Notes: generated from the sequence alone by a model not told the origin. 16,177 nucleotides of DNA from Nocardioidaceae bacterium (GCA_020438665.1 JAGQUE010000407.1:1-16177), one strand, 5' to 3'. Counted from the first letter of the stretch, positions 7,795 through 14,355 are shown. Translations and numbers: made by a program.

Positions 7795-7963
7795 GTCGAT
7801 TCCTCGGGATCTCGACGCCGTGGCCGCGTTCGAGCCGCACCGTGCGGAGTCCGCGCTCCGAGAGGCCCTCTTCGTCGGTGCCGCCAGCGGGGACGCGCGT
7901 GGTCACTGGGACGCCGCCGCCGCGCTGAGCAGCATGCTCTGGGACCGCGGCCACCGCGTTGCG
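7795..7963 (+). pseudogene. relic of the LuxR-HTH/ATPase regulator, C-terminal part (block A)
   Basis: From 7832 to 7963, 44 codons align without a gap to codons of the intact regulator at 13248-13379: AESALREALFVGAASGD against AEPLLREALDVSAASGD, then H, AAAL and LW at matching positions, about half the residues identical by eye. The 12 codons before this also align (PRDLDAVAAFEP against SRGLVALAEHEP), reached across a stop at 7778. Homology fades after 7963. The N-terminal HTH and ATPase parts are absent; only a GTG overlapping the upstream stop may mark the old start. It lies directly after the split-barrel gene, the same order as in the other copy (relic, then intact regulator at 11196). 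Confidence 0.7.
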
Positions 7964-8049
7964 CCGCTGCAGTCCTCGCGGCTGCCCAGTCGCGTCGGGC
8001 ACTGCTGTCACGACCTCGAGGGTTTGGATGAGCTCGTGTCGGTCAGTGA

Positions 8050-8290
8050 CCGGGCCGCACGTGGCTGTTCAACAGCCACGTCCAGCGCACCCTGGAGTGG
8101 GACGACCAGTGCAGTCGCGGGTGCACGCGCTGGATCCTGCGCGAGCACGGCATCACGTTGATCGGTCCCACACCTCGGTCGTTCATGCGGGTGGAGCCCG
8201 CGAACCTGTGGCGCCGCGTGGAGGCTGCGCCGTTGCCGATCCTCCACCGGCGGCTGCGATCCCGTCCTTCCTCGGTCGGAGCTGGTGGGG
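8050..8290 (+). pseudogene. relic of a nucleotidyltransferase-domain protein
   Basis: An open stretch following a stop at 8047 reads TWLFNSHVQRTLEWDDQC, then RWILREHGITLIGPTPRSF and NLWRRVEAA. This matches the middle and C-terminal part of actinobacterial nucleotidyltransferases (aadA-like fold), where LFNAH and RW-LREHG-L-GP are recurrent. The catalytic N-terminal part (GS...DxD) is missing and no start or ribosome site is present, and the frame then runs on antisense through the NUDIX gene. I read it as a decayed fragment; the call is from memory of the family pattern and is moderate. Confidence 0.45.
8059..8081. repeat. 23-bp perfect palindrome
   Basis: Two 11-bp arms, ACGTGGCTGTT (8059-8069) and AACAGCCACGT (8071-8081), flank a single C. 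It falls on the TWLFNSHV codons of the nucleotidyltransferase relic. This is the longest perfect inverted repeat I noticed in the window. Confidence 0.6.
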
Positions 8291-8291
8291 G

Positions 8292-9362
8292 TCAGTGCCT
8301 TGACTGTGGCTGGAACGGGCCATGTAGCGCCGCCCATTGGAGGAGCATGATGGTCTTGCCATCGTTGATGGCGCCGTTGGTGGTCATGGCCAGTGCGTCG
8401 TCGAAGGGCAGTTCGAGGACTTCGATGTCCTCTCCCTCTTCGGCCACCCCACCTCCGTGGTTGGTGAGGTCTGCGGCACTGTAAGGGGCAACGTAGAAGT
8501 GCAGCCGCTCGGTCACCGATCCAGGGCTCATGTAGGAGTCCATGATGTGGGTGAGTGGGCCCACTGCAACTCCGAGCTCCTCGGCTGCCTCACGGCGGAT
8601 GGCGGTCTGTGGGTCGTCGGCGTCGAGCAGGCCAGCGGCGGCCTCGATCAGCATCCCGGTGGGGTGGTCGTTGACGTAGGCGGGATAGCGAAACTGCCGG
8701 GTGAGCAAGACGGTGCGACGTTCGAGGTCGTAGAGAAGAATCGCAGCCCCGTTGCCCCGGTCATAGGTCTCCCGTTGCTGGGTGGTCCACGTGCCGTCGC
8801 TTCGCCGATAGTCAAACGTCGTGCGGCGCAGCACGTGCCAGCCCGCCGAGGTGAGCTCGACGTCGCGGACGATCACATTGGGGTTCCGGTCGAGGTCGCG
8901 GCCGGTCTGGTCGAGGGCGGTGCGACCTCGGTGGTCAGGCACGTCGATGCCAGCTCGTCCGGCTGAGGTGACCGCGGGATCCGCGTCCGTGCTGGTGCCG
9001 AGGGGTGGGATGTCCTCGATTCGCTCGTAGACCGGGAGCCCTCGCTGGCGCGCGATCTCGACGTCCATGTCTGCTCCTGTCGACTCGCCAGGCAGCCGTA
9101 GGACGGCGTCGCAGTGATCCAGCAGGCGCCGCGCGGTCGGGTACATCACCTCGTCAGCCAGTGGGTCGAACACATCCGCGCCCGCCGAGCGCAGCACCGG
9201 GAGCGCAACCCACTCCCCGATCATCGGGACATGCCCAGCATGGAAGAGAGGCCAGGCGGCCTGCTCGAGTGCCGCGAGGTTGGCGGCCATCCTCACCGGG
9301 TCGTCCCCGGTGCCCGATCGGTAGGGCCCGGCGATCAGGATCAGGAGAGGTCGGAGCGTCAC
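8292..9362 (-). CDS. DUF4406 (nucleoside deoxyribosyltransferase-like) - NUDIX hydrolase fusion
   Basis: A 356-residue two-domain enzyme. Residues 4-118 resemble DUF4406 / nucleoside 2-deoxyribosyltransferase-like proteins: LILIAGPYRSG at the start, a central HCDAVLRLPG strand-loop and ESTGADMDVEIARQRGLPVY at the end, where the conserved acid is E102. After a polar linker (about 119-155), residues 156-350 form a NUDIX domain of the ADP-ribose/GDP-mannose (NudK) subfamily; its box reads GLLDADDPQTAIRREAAEEL (244-263) with the REAAEELG metal-binding core. It probably hydrolyses a nucleotide-sugar. The GTG at 9362 is chosen because the frame beyond lies in the promoter shared with the DeoR gene. 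No clear ribosome site. Divergent from the DeoR gene, which is its likely repressor. Confidence 0.8.
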   Translation of the reverse strand: MTLRPLLILIAGPYRSGTGDDPVRMAANLAALEQAAWPLFHAGHVPMIGEWVALPVLRSAGADVFDPLADEVMYPTARRLLDHCDAVLRLPGESTGADMDVEIARQRGLPVYERIEDIPPLGTSTDADPAVTSAGRAGIDVPDHRGRTALDQTGRDLDRNPNVIVRDVELTSAGWHVLRRTTFDYRRSDGTWTTQQRETYDRGNGAAILLYDLERRTVLLTRQFRYPAYVNDHPTGMLIEAAAGLLDADDPQTAIRREAAEELGVAVGPLTHIMDSYMSPGSVTERLHFYVAPYSAADLTNHGGGVAEEGEDIEVLELPFDDALAMTTNGAINDGKTIMLLQWAALHGPFQPQSRH

Positions 9363-9365
9363 GGC

Positions 9366-9391
9366 GTGTACACTACATGCAGAAACATGCA
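9366..9391. promoter_or_regulatory. probable DeoR operator between divergent genes
   Basis: The 49-base gap between the two divergent starts holds an 8-bp palindrome GTGTACAC (9366-9373) and two copies of ACATGCA (9375-9381 and 9385-9391) spaced exactly 10 bp, one helical turn. A regulator bound here would cover both promoters. Assignment to the adjacent DeoR protein is inference. Confidence 0.5.
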
Positions 9392-9411
9392 CAATCACGA
9401 AGGAGTGCGGA

Positions 9412-10170
9412 TTGCTTGCCGCGGAACGTCGAGACTTCCTCCTAGCCCGCCTGGCTAACGACGGGAAGGTGGTGGCCAAGGACGTCGCTGCTGAGTTGGG
9501 GCTATCTGACGACAGCGTGCGGCGCGACCTGCGCGAGATGGCGGCTGCCGGTTTGTGCCAACGTGTCTACGGGGGCGCCCTCCCCAACTCGCCAGCACTG
9601 GCCGACTACGCCGCCCGTCACGATGTCGCCCCCGAGAGCAAGCGACGCGTCGCCTCGGCAGCGGTGCGACTCATCGAGCCCGGAGCGACCGTGACCCTCG
9701 ATGGTGGCACCACGACCTTGGCGGTGGTCAACGCCATGCCGCCCGACCTCGACTGCACCGTCATCACGCACAGCCCGACGATCGCCGCCGCGCTCGTCTC
9801 GCACCCGACAGTCGAGGTGTTCTTGCTTGGCGGGCGACTGTTCAAACACTCCGCTGTCACCTGCGGCGCAGTCGCGGCCGAGGCAGCGGCGGCGATCTCG
9901 GCCGACTTGTTCTTCCTGGGAGTGACCGGGGTCCACCCGGAGCGAGGACTTACCACCGGCGATCCAGACGAAGCCGCCATGAAGCGGGCATTGTCAGCGC
10001 GAGCTGCCGAAACCTACGTCCTCGCCAGCGCCGAGAAGATCGGAGCCGTGTCCCCCTACACCGTGATGGACCTGGGCAGCGTCACCGGGGTGATCACCGA
10101 TGCCAGCACACAGGACCAGACCGTCCAAGCACTCTCCCGGGCCGGAGTCACCGTGATTCACGGCCCCTAA
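9412..10170 (+). CDS. DeoR/GlpR-family transcriptional regulator
   Basis: A 252-residue repressor. The N-terminal DeoR helix-turn-helix (about 4-57) shows ERRDFLLARLANDGKV then KDVAAELGLSDDSVRRDLRE and the end-of-domain RVYGGAL. The C-terminal DeoRC sugar-phosphate isomerase-like sensor carries DGGTTT (97-102), FLLGGRL, GVTGVHPERGLTT and the DPDEAAMKRAL segment, so a phosphosugar or sugar-nucleotide effector is likely. The TTG at 9412 is supported by AAGGAG six bases upstream. It diverges from the DUF4406-NUDIX gene with 49 bases between the starts, suggesting control of that gene and of itself. A hairpin follows the stop. Confidence 0.9.
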   Translation: MLAAERRDFLLARLANDGKVVAKDVAAELGLSDDSVRRDLREMAAAGLCQRVYGGALPNSPALADYAARHDVAPESKRRVASAAVRLIEPGATVTLDGGTTTLAVVNAMPPDLDCTVITHSPTIAAALVSHPTVEVFLLGGRLFKHSAVTCGAVAAEAAAAISADLFFLGVTGVHPERGLTTGDPDEAAMKRALSARAAETYVLASAEKIGAVSPYTVMDLGSVTGVITDASTQDQTVQALSRAGVTVIHGP

Positions 10171-10171
10171 G

Positions 10172-10199
10172 CCGGTGCCGCGCCGACGTCGGACACCGG
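10172..10199. terminator. hairpin after DeoR gene
   Basis: CCGGTG (10172-10177) pairs with CACCGG (10194-10199), and the interior contains the palindrome CCGACGTCGG (10183-10192). It begins two bases after the DeoR stop; there is no T-run. A terminator is the simplest reading. Confidence 0.4.
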
Positions 10200-10250
10200 A
10201 CTCGTGCAGGCGACCTGGTCCGGGCTGGAGTCGACCACCCGTCCAGTCGC

Positions 10251-10266
10251 CCTGAGGGCCCTCAGG
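10251..10266. repeat. 16-bp perfect palindrome in the LysR relic
   Basis: CCTGAGGGCCCTCAGG is perfectly self-complementary. It coincides with the LRALR codons of the LysR relic. The intact LysR gene encodes the same residues without the palindrome, so the symmetry arose or was kept after decay. Confidence 0.45.
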
Positions 10267-10383
10267 TCGATGTCGTCCATGCGCCCAGCGTATGGATCCG
10301 GTGCTGGTGTGGGTCTACTGTCCGGCGGCCGGGAGTCGTGGGATGACACCGTCCGGTCTATCGCCATCAAGGAGAGCTCATCG

Positions 10384-10929
10384 ATGACCACCCTCGGCTA
10401 CATCGTGGGAAGCCTGTCCCGCGACTCGATCAACCGCCGTCTCGCCCAGGCACTGGTCGCGGCCGCGCCCACCGGCTGCGAGTTCGTCGAGATCCCGATC
10501 GTCGGCCTTCCGCAGTACAACCCGGACCACGACCACATGTACCCGCCGGCGGCCGCCCGGCTCAAGGCGCTCATCGAGACCGTGGACGGGGTCGTGGTCG
10601 TGACACCCGAGTACAACCGGACCTTCCCCGGCGCACTGAAGAACGCGATTGACTTCGCCTCGCGGCCCTGGGGCGAGACCTCCTGGACGGGCAAACCGGT
10701 GGCCCTGCTCGGCACCGGGCTCAACAGCGCTGGCACCGCCGTGGCCCAGTCCCACCTGCGTAGCGTCTTGACCTACTGCGGCGCACAGGTCCTGGGACTT
10801 CCGGAGACCTGCGTGCCATGGTCCGAGGACCTCTTCGACGCGGACGGAAGGCCCTCTGCCACCCTGTCCGACCAGCTCACATCGTTCCTCGTCGCGACCC
10901 TCGCCCACACCCGCCGGTACGCCGCATGA
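10384..10929 (+). CDS. NAD(P)H-dependent FMN reductase (intact copy, block B)
   Basis: A 181-residue flavodoxin-fold reductase of the FMN_red family (chromate/quinone/azo reductase group), a cytoplasmic enzyme that passes electrons from NAD(P)H to FMN or to quinone-like acceptors. The phosphate loop is GSLSRDSINRRL (9-20) and the second FMN-contact signature is TPEYNRTFPGALKNAID (74-90), both complete; length is normal for the family. The ATG is preceded by AAGGAG at nine bases. It diverges from a LysR relic 103 bases away. An inverted-repeat site lies 12 bases after its stop, ahead of a decayed split-barrel gene. The LysR that originally controlled it is probably now represented by the intact copy at 5985-6896. 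Confidence 0.92.
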   Translation: MTTLGYIVGSLSRDSINRRLAQALVAAAPTGCEFVEIPIVGLPQYNPDHDHMYPPAAARLKALIETVDGVVVVTPEYNRTFPGALKNAIDFASRPWGETSWTGKPVALLGTGLNSAGTAVAQSHLRSVLTYCGAQVLGLPETCVPWSEDLFDADGRPSATLSDQLTSFLVATLAHTRRYAA

Positions 10930-10940
10930 GCCGGCTGCGT

Positions 10941-10959
10941 GTCCGTGCTCCGCACGGAC
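10941..10959. promoter_or_regulatory. inverted-repeat operator/leader hairpin, site 2
   Basis: GTCCGTGC-TCC-GCACGGAC, perfect 8-bp arms around three bases. It lies between the FMN reductase stop and the split-barrel relic, 33 bases before the base aligned with the lost start codon (10993). Its outermost pair is G-C where site 1 has C-G, so symmetry has been kept while sequence changed. Confidence 0.65.
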
Positions 10960-10992
10960 GGAAACTCGTCCGCACGCCGGAAGGATCGATGC

Positions 10993-11190
10993 GGGCAACA
11001 GCTCAACAGAGCCGGCCAGGTAGTCGTGTCGCCGGCGATCGTCCGTCTCGGCACGCCTGCCGCGATGTCGTCGGTGCCCAGCAGAGCGAATCGGGCACCG
11101 GCCCGTCATCCGTGCCCGGCACGCGAACGCCACGCTCGACACCACCTGACCCTCCGAATGGCGGCTCGCGCCAGCGATGGTCGTAGGCCC
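10993..11190 (+). pseudogene. relic of the flavin-reductase-like split-barrel gene (block B)
   Basis: Upstream AAGGATCG (10981) and the sequence after it align with the intact gene at 7069 onward. Translated in the matching frame the relic reads QLNRAGQVVVSPAIVRLGTP, against KQLDSPDHVPLSPAILYFGTP, followed by AAMSSV against APMSSV after an internal deletion. Further on, PGTRTPR resembles PGTENRI, and just before 11190 WRLAPAM resembles SRLAAAI from the C-terminus. The start position carries GGG where the intact gene has GTG. About 200 of 660 bases remain, both ends recognisable and the middle lost. Confidence 0.7.
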
Positions 11191-11195
11191 CTTCC

Positions 11196-13475
11196 GTGCG
11201 CAGGCCCAGTCTGACCCGCCGCGAACGGGAGACGCTCCAGGCGGTGGCGCGGCGGCTGACGAACGCCGAGATCGCCGAGGAGTTCGGGGTCTCGGTGCGG
11301 ACCGTCGAGTCACACATCGCCGCGTTGCGCCGCAAGCTTCTCGCCGAGAGCCGACGCGAACTGGTGCAGGCCGCAGAGAGCTACGTCGGCCGGCCGGTGC
11401 CCGCGCCGCTCGACTCATTCGTCGGCCGCGAACACGCTCTCGCGCAGACACTCGAGCTGCTGCTCGCCGAGCGCTGGGTGACCCTCACCGGGCCTGCAGG
11501 CGTGGGCAAGTCCAGGCTGGCGCTCGAGCTTGCCCATCGCTCGCCGAGCGTCGTAGTCGAGCTCGAGAGCGCCGGCTCGGGTGACGTGCTGGTCGCGATC
11601 GCCTCGGCACTGGGCATGGAGGCAGTTGCGTCTCCCGCCCTGCTCGCGACGTGTGCAGTCGCGCTGTCTGCGGGCCCGCTGCAACTCGTCCTCGACAACG
11701 CCGACCGGGTCGCGGCCGAGGTTGTGCCGGTGGTACGACAACTGCTCGGCCGAGCCCAGCAGCTCCGAGTGATCGTCACCACCCGAACCCCTCTTCGCGG
11801 CCCCGGCGAGATCGTGGTCGACCTAGACCCGCTCCCGGCCAACTCGCCCGCCGACGCCGGAGTACGACTCTTCCTGGACCGTGCTCGCGCAGCCTCCCGA
11901 ACAACCGACCTGTCCGACCAGGCGCTGGCCGTCGACGTGTGCCGTCGGCTCGAGGGGGTTCCGCTGGCTATCGAGCTCGCCGCCGCACGCACTCGTCACC
12001 TGTCGTTGGCCGAGCTCGACCGGCGACTGGCCGAAGGGTTCGAGACCCTGGGCACCTCGGTCGATCGGACCCAGCGGAACACTGCCCTTGCTGCTGCCTT
12101 CGCCTGGAGCTGGGACCTCCTCGACCTCGGCCTCCGTGAGGTGCTGATGCACCTAGCCGCGCTCCCACACGTCTTCGACCTCGATCTGGCCTCGGCAGCG
12201 GTCGGTCGGCGGGTTGACGGGGAGGTGGTCGAGCTTCTCGATCGCTCGCTGCTGACCCGTGCAGGCGACCCTGCTGCCCGGGCCCGCTTTCGGATCGTCG
12301 CAGCACTTCGGGAGTTCGTGCTCGGACGCACTGGCCCCCAGGTTCGCGAGGTTGTTGCGGGACGCCATGCGTGTCACTTCCGCGAGATCGCGCGGAACGT
12401 CGCCGGCCGTGCCAGGTTCGACGACCGACCCGAGACCCGCGAGCTGGCGCACCTTGCCTTCCCCGAGATCGCCGAGGCCCTGCGCTGGGCGGTGCTGGCC
12501 GGCGACGCGATGGCCGCCGAGCTCGCCGTCGCGGTCGGCATCGGCATCGAGCAGTACGGCCCGGAACAGGGCATGATGCGCGCCCTGGTCGAGGCGGTCG
12601 CGGACGAGCGCGTGCGGATCCGCTGGACCGCACCCGACCTGGCGGTCGTGGGACAAGCCCTCACCTATGCCCACCTGGACCTGGTGGACGAACTGGCAGC
12701 GCGCGCCCGCGAGCTCGCCGGCGCCGGCGACCAGGTGGACCTGCTCGCCGCCGACCAGCTCACCGGGTATGTGCTGGTCCACCGAGAGCGCCCCGCCGAG
12801 GCGCTCCCGGTCCTGGACGAAGCCTTGCGCCGAGCAACCGAACTCCGCGACCACTGGTGGCGTGCCGTCGTGCTGCAGACACGCGCCAAGTGCCTGCATC
12901 GCGTTGGCGATCGCGACACCGAGGAGGTGCTGGCGGCCTTCGAGGCCGCCCGCTCGGCCTACGCGGCAGCCGGTGACGCGATGCACGTCAACAACGTACG
13001 TAGCCTGATGGCACAGGTCGCCGCCGAGGACCCCCGCCGGCGAGACCAGGCAGCGGCCTGGGCGGTCGAGTGTCTGACCTATGCGACCTGCCACGGCAAC
13101 GAGGTCGAGATGGGACACGCCCGGCTGTCCCGGGCGAAGGCCGTTCCGATCGGCAGCCACGAGGACCTGACCGAGGCCGTCCGGCTCTTTCGACGCGCGG
13201 GCGACCTGCGCTGCCTGAGTCGGGGTTTGGTCGCGCTCGCCGAGCACGAGCCGGAGGAGGCGGAACCGTTGCTGCGCGAGGCACTGGACGTCAGCGCGGC
13301 CAGCGGTGATCTCCAGCTGCACGTCATCGCCACTGCAGCACTGGGCACACTGCTCTGGGAACAGAGTCGCCATGCCGAGGCGAACGCCCTCCTCGGCGCC
13401 GCGGCCGAGGAACTGCCACCCGCCGCGCTCGCCGCCCGGGTTCCTCCCGGACTCGCGGCCGAGCTGACCGGGTGA
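11196..13475 (+). CDS. LuxR-HTH / AfsR-like NB-ARC ATPase regulator with TPR-like C-terminus (intact copy)
   Basis: A 759-residue regulator. Residues 6-48 are a LuxR-type helix-turn-helix (LTRRERETLQAVARRLTN then EIAEEFGVSVRTVESHIAAL). A STAND-type ATPase follows: the FVGRE motif (75-79), Walker A GPAGVGKS (99-106), Walker B LQLVLDNAD (162-170), the VIVTTRTPL sensor region (192-200) and GVPLAIELAA (254-263), then a winged-helix-like stretch. From about 400 to the end it is helical and TPR-like, probably for effector or partner sensing. The HTH is N-terminal, unlike the C-terminal HTH of MalT/LAL regulators. The GTG start has no good ribosome site; coupling to the formerly upstream split-barrel gene may have supplied translation. 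Intact partner of the relic at 7795-7963. Candidate regulator of the inverted-repeat sites. Confidence 0.88.
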   Translation: MRRPSLTRRERETLQAVARRLTNAEIAEEFGVSVRTVESHIAALRRKLLAESRRELVQAAESYVGRPVPAPLDSFVGREHALAQTLELLLAERWVTLTGPAGVGKSRLALELAHRSPSVVVELESAGSGDVLVAIASALGMEAVASPALLATCAVALSAGPLQLVLDNADRVAAEVVPVVRQLLGRAQQLRVIVTTRTPLRGPGEIVVDLDPLPANSPADAGVRLFLDRARAASRTTDLSDQALAVDVCRRLEGVPLAIELAAARTRHLSLAELDRRLAEGFETLGTSVDRTQRNTALAAAFAWSWDLLDLGLREVLMHLAALPHVFDLDLASAAVGRRVDGEVVELLDRSLLTRAGDPAARARFRIVAALREFVLGRTGPQVREVVAGRHACHFREIARNVAGRARFDDRPETRELAHLAFPEIAEALRWAVLAGDAMAAELAVAVGIGIEQYGPEQGMMRALVEAVADERVRIRWTAPDLAVVGQALTYAHLDLVDELAARARELAGAGDQVDLLAADQLTGYVLVHRERPAEALPVLDEALRRATELRDHWWRAVVLQTRAKCLHRVGDRDTEEVLAAFEAARSAYAAAGDAMHVNNVRSLMAQVAAEDPRRRDQAAAWAVECLTYATCHGNEVEMGHARLSRAKAVPIGSHEDLTEAVRLFRRAGDLRCLSRGLVALAEHEPEEAEPLLREALDVSAASGDLQLHVIATAALGTLLWEQSRHAEANALLGAAAEELPPAALAARVPPGLAAELTG

Positions 13476-13478
13476 GAC

Positions 13479-13497
13479 CTCCGTGCCGCCCACGGAT
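13479..13497. promoter_or_regulatory. inverted-repeat operator/leader hairpin, site 3
   Basis: CTCCGTGC-CGC-CCACGGAT, 8-bp arms with two mismatches. It starts three bases after the regulator stop and ends 33 bases before the methyltransferase ATG at 13531. GATACT (13504-13509) could be a -10 box, which would place the repeat over the -35 region. Confidence 0.55.
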
Positions 13498-13530
13498 GTG
13501 GCGCGATACTTCACGGTGTGTCATCGACGA

Positions 13531-14355
13531 ATGACCAAGAGCGCTCTGCCACCCGGCACCCTTCCCCACGACTGGCGTGACGTTGACGAGGGCTGGGGCC
13601 GGCGCGCCGCAGACTTCGCCGCGTTGAGCGAGCCATCGAACTGCCGCGAGTACGTCGCCGTCCATCACGCCCTCGGGGTCGACACCGGCGCCCGCCTCCT
13701 CGACATCGCCTGCGGTGCCGGCCTGGCCCTGGAACTGGCCGCGGCCCGCGGCGCCGAGTGCTCCGGGATCGATGCGTCTGCGCGGCTGATCGAGGTGGCC
13801 CGGCAGCGCAATCCGGACGCCGAGCTGGTGGTCGGCGACATGCACGCGCTGCCTTGGGCCGAGGCGCGCTTCGATCTGGTCACCAGCTTTCGCGGCATCT
13901 GGGGCACCACGCCGGACGCGCTTGCCGAGATCCGCAGGGTGCTGGTCCCCGGGGGGCGGGTGGCGTTGACAGTCTGGGGCCACATCAAGGCGTCGCCGGG
14001 GTCCTGGGCACTGGCGCCGTTCCGCCTCGCCGAGGACCGGCAGGTGCGCAACCAGGCCGCGATGGTGAGCCTGGGCCGACCCGGTGTCGGTGAGAGCCTG
14101 CTGACCTCCGCCGGGTTCACCGACGTGCGCCGGATCCGGGTTCCGTTCGCCTGGGAGTTTCCCGATGCTGAGCTGTACGCCCGGGCACTGGCCGCCACCG
14201 GGCCCGCCTACATGGCGATTCAGCAGGTCGGCGAGGACAGGTTCCTCAGCAGCGCGCGCGATCACGCCCGCAGCAGGCGGCGCGCCGGGCTGCCGCTGCG
14301 CGCCGAGATCGACGTGGTCGGCTTCCTCGCCCGGGTCCCGGGAGGTGAACGATGA
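13531..14355 (+). CDS. class I SAM-dependent methyltransferase
   Basis: A 274-residue Rossmann-fold methyltransferase of the Methyltransf_11 type, probably cytoplasmic and acting on a small molecule. Motif I is LLDIACGAG (56-64), the acid that binds the SAM ribose is in GIDAS (D81), motif II region is GDMHALPWAEARFDLV (102-117), and the post-motif LVPGGRVALTVWG (138-150) is typical. A Trp-rich N-terminus (DWRDVDEGWGRRA) precedes the core, as in ubiquinone/menaquinone- and arsenite-type methyltransferases; the substrate is not evident. I use the ATG at 13531, not the GTG at 13483, because the latter falls inside the inverted repeat. The stop overlaps the ATG of the AhpD-like gene, so the two are translationally coupled. 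Confidence 0.85.
   Translation: MTKSALPPGTLPHDWRDVDEGWGRRAADFAALSEPSNCREYVAVHHALGVDTGARLLDIACGAGLALELAAARGAECSGIDASARLIEVARQRNPDAELVVGDMHALPWAEARFDLVTSFRGIWGTTPDALAEIRRVLVPGGRVALTVWGHIKASPGSWALAPFRLAEDRQVRNQAAMVSLGRPGVGESLLTSAGFTDVRRIRVPFAWEFPDAELYARALAATGPAYMAIQQVGEDRFLSSARDHARSRRRAGLPLRAEIDVVGFLARVPGGER

Larger units (their letters stand above)
10167..10280 (-). pseudogene. relic of LysR-family regulator (block B)
   Basis: Reading leftward from the ATG at 10280, ten codons MDDIDLRALR match the start of the intact LysR (MDEIDLRALR). A jump then leads to DSSPDQVACTS, which resembles the near-C-terminal ASSRDLVLASF of the intact protein. Only about 37 codons remain, ending at a TAG that overlaps the DeoR stop. 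The interior, including the recognition helix, is gone. It diverges from the intact FMN reductase at 10384, mirroring block A. Confidence 0.7.

Noticed and set aside
11108..11126. ATCCGTGC-CCG-GCACGCGA, a near match to the 19-bp inverted repeat ahead of the LuxR-ATPase gene
   Set aside because: The second arm matches only five of eight bases, it is 69 bases from the start, not 33, and it aligns with the PGTEN-region codons of the intact split-barrel gene, so it is probably decayed coding sequence.
12153..13514. Long open frame on the minus strand (over 450 codons) opposite the LuxR-ATPase gene
   Set aside because: Antisense shadow of a high-GC gene; no domain, ribosome site or plausible composition, while the plus-strand frame carries all motifs.
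13324..14265. Long minus-strand open frame opposite the methyltransferase
   Set aside because: Rich in Gly, Arg, His and Gln with no recognisable fold; the plus strand has complete SAM motifs.
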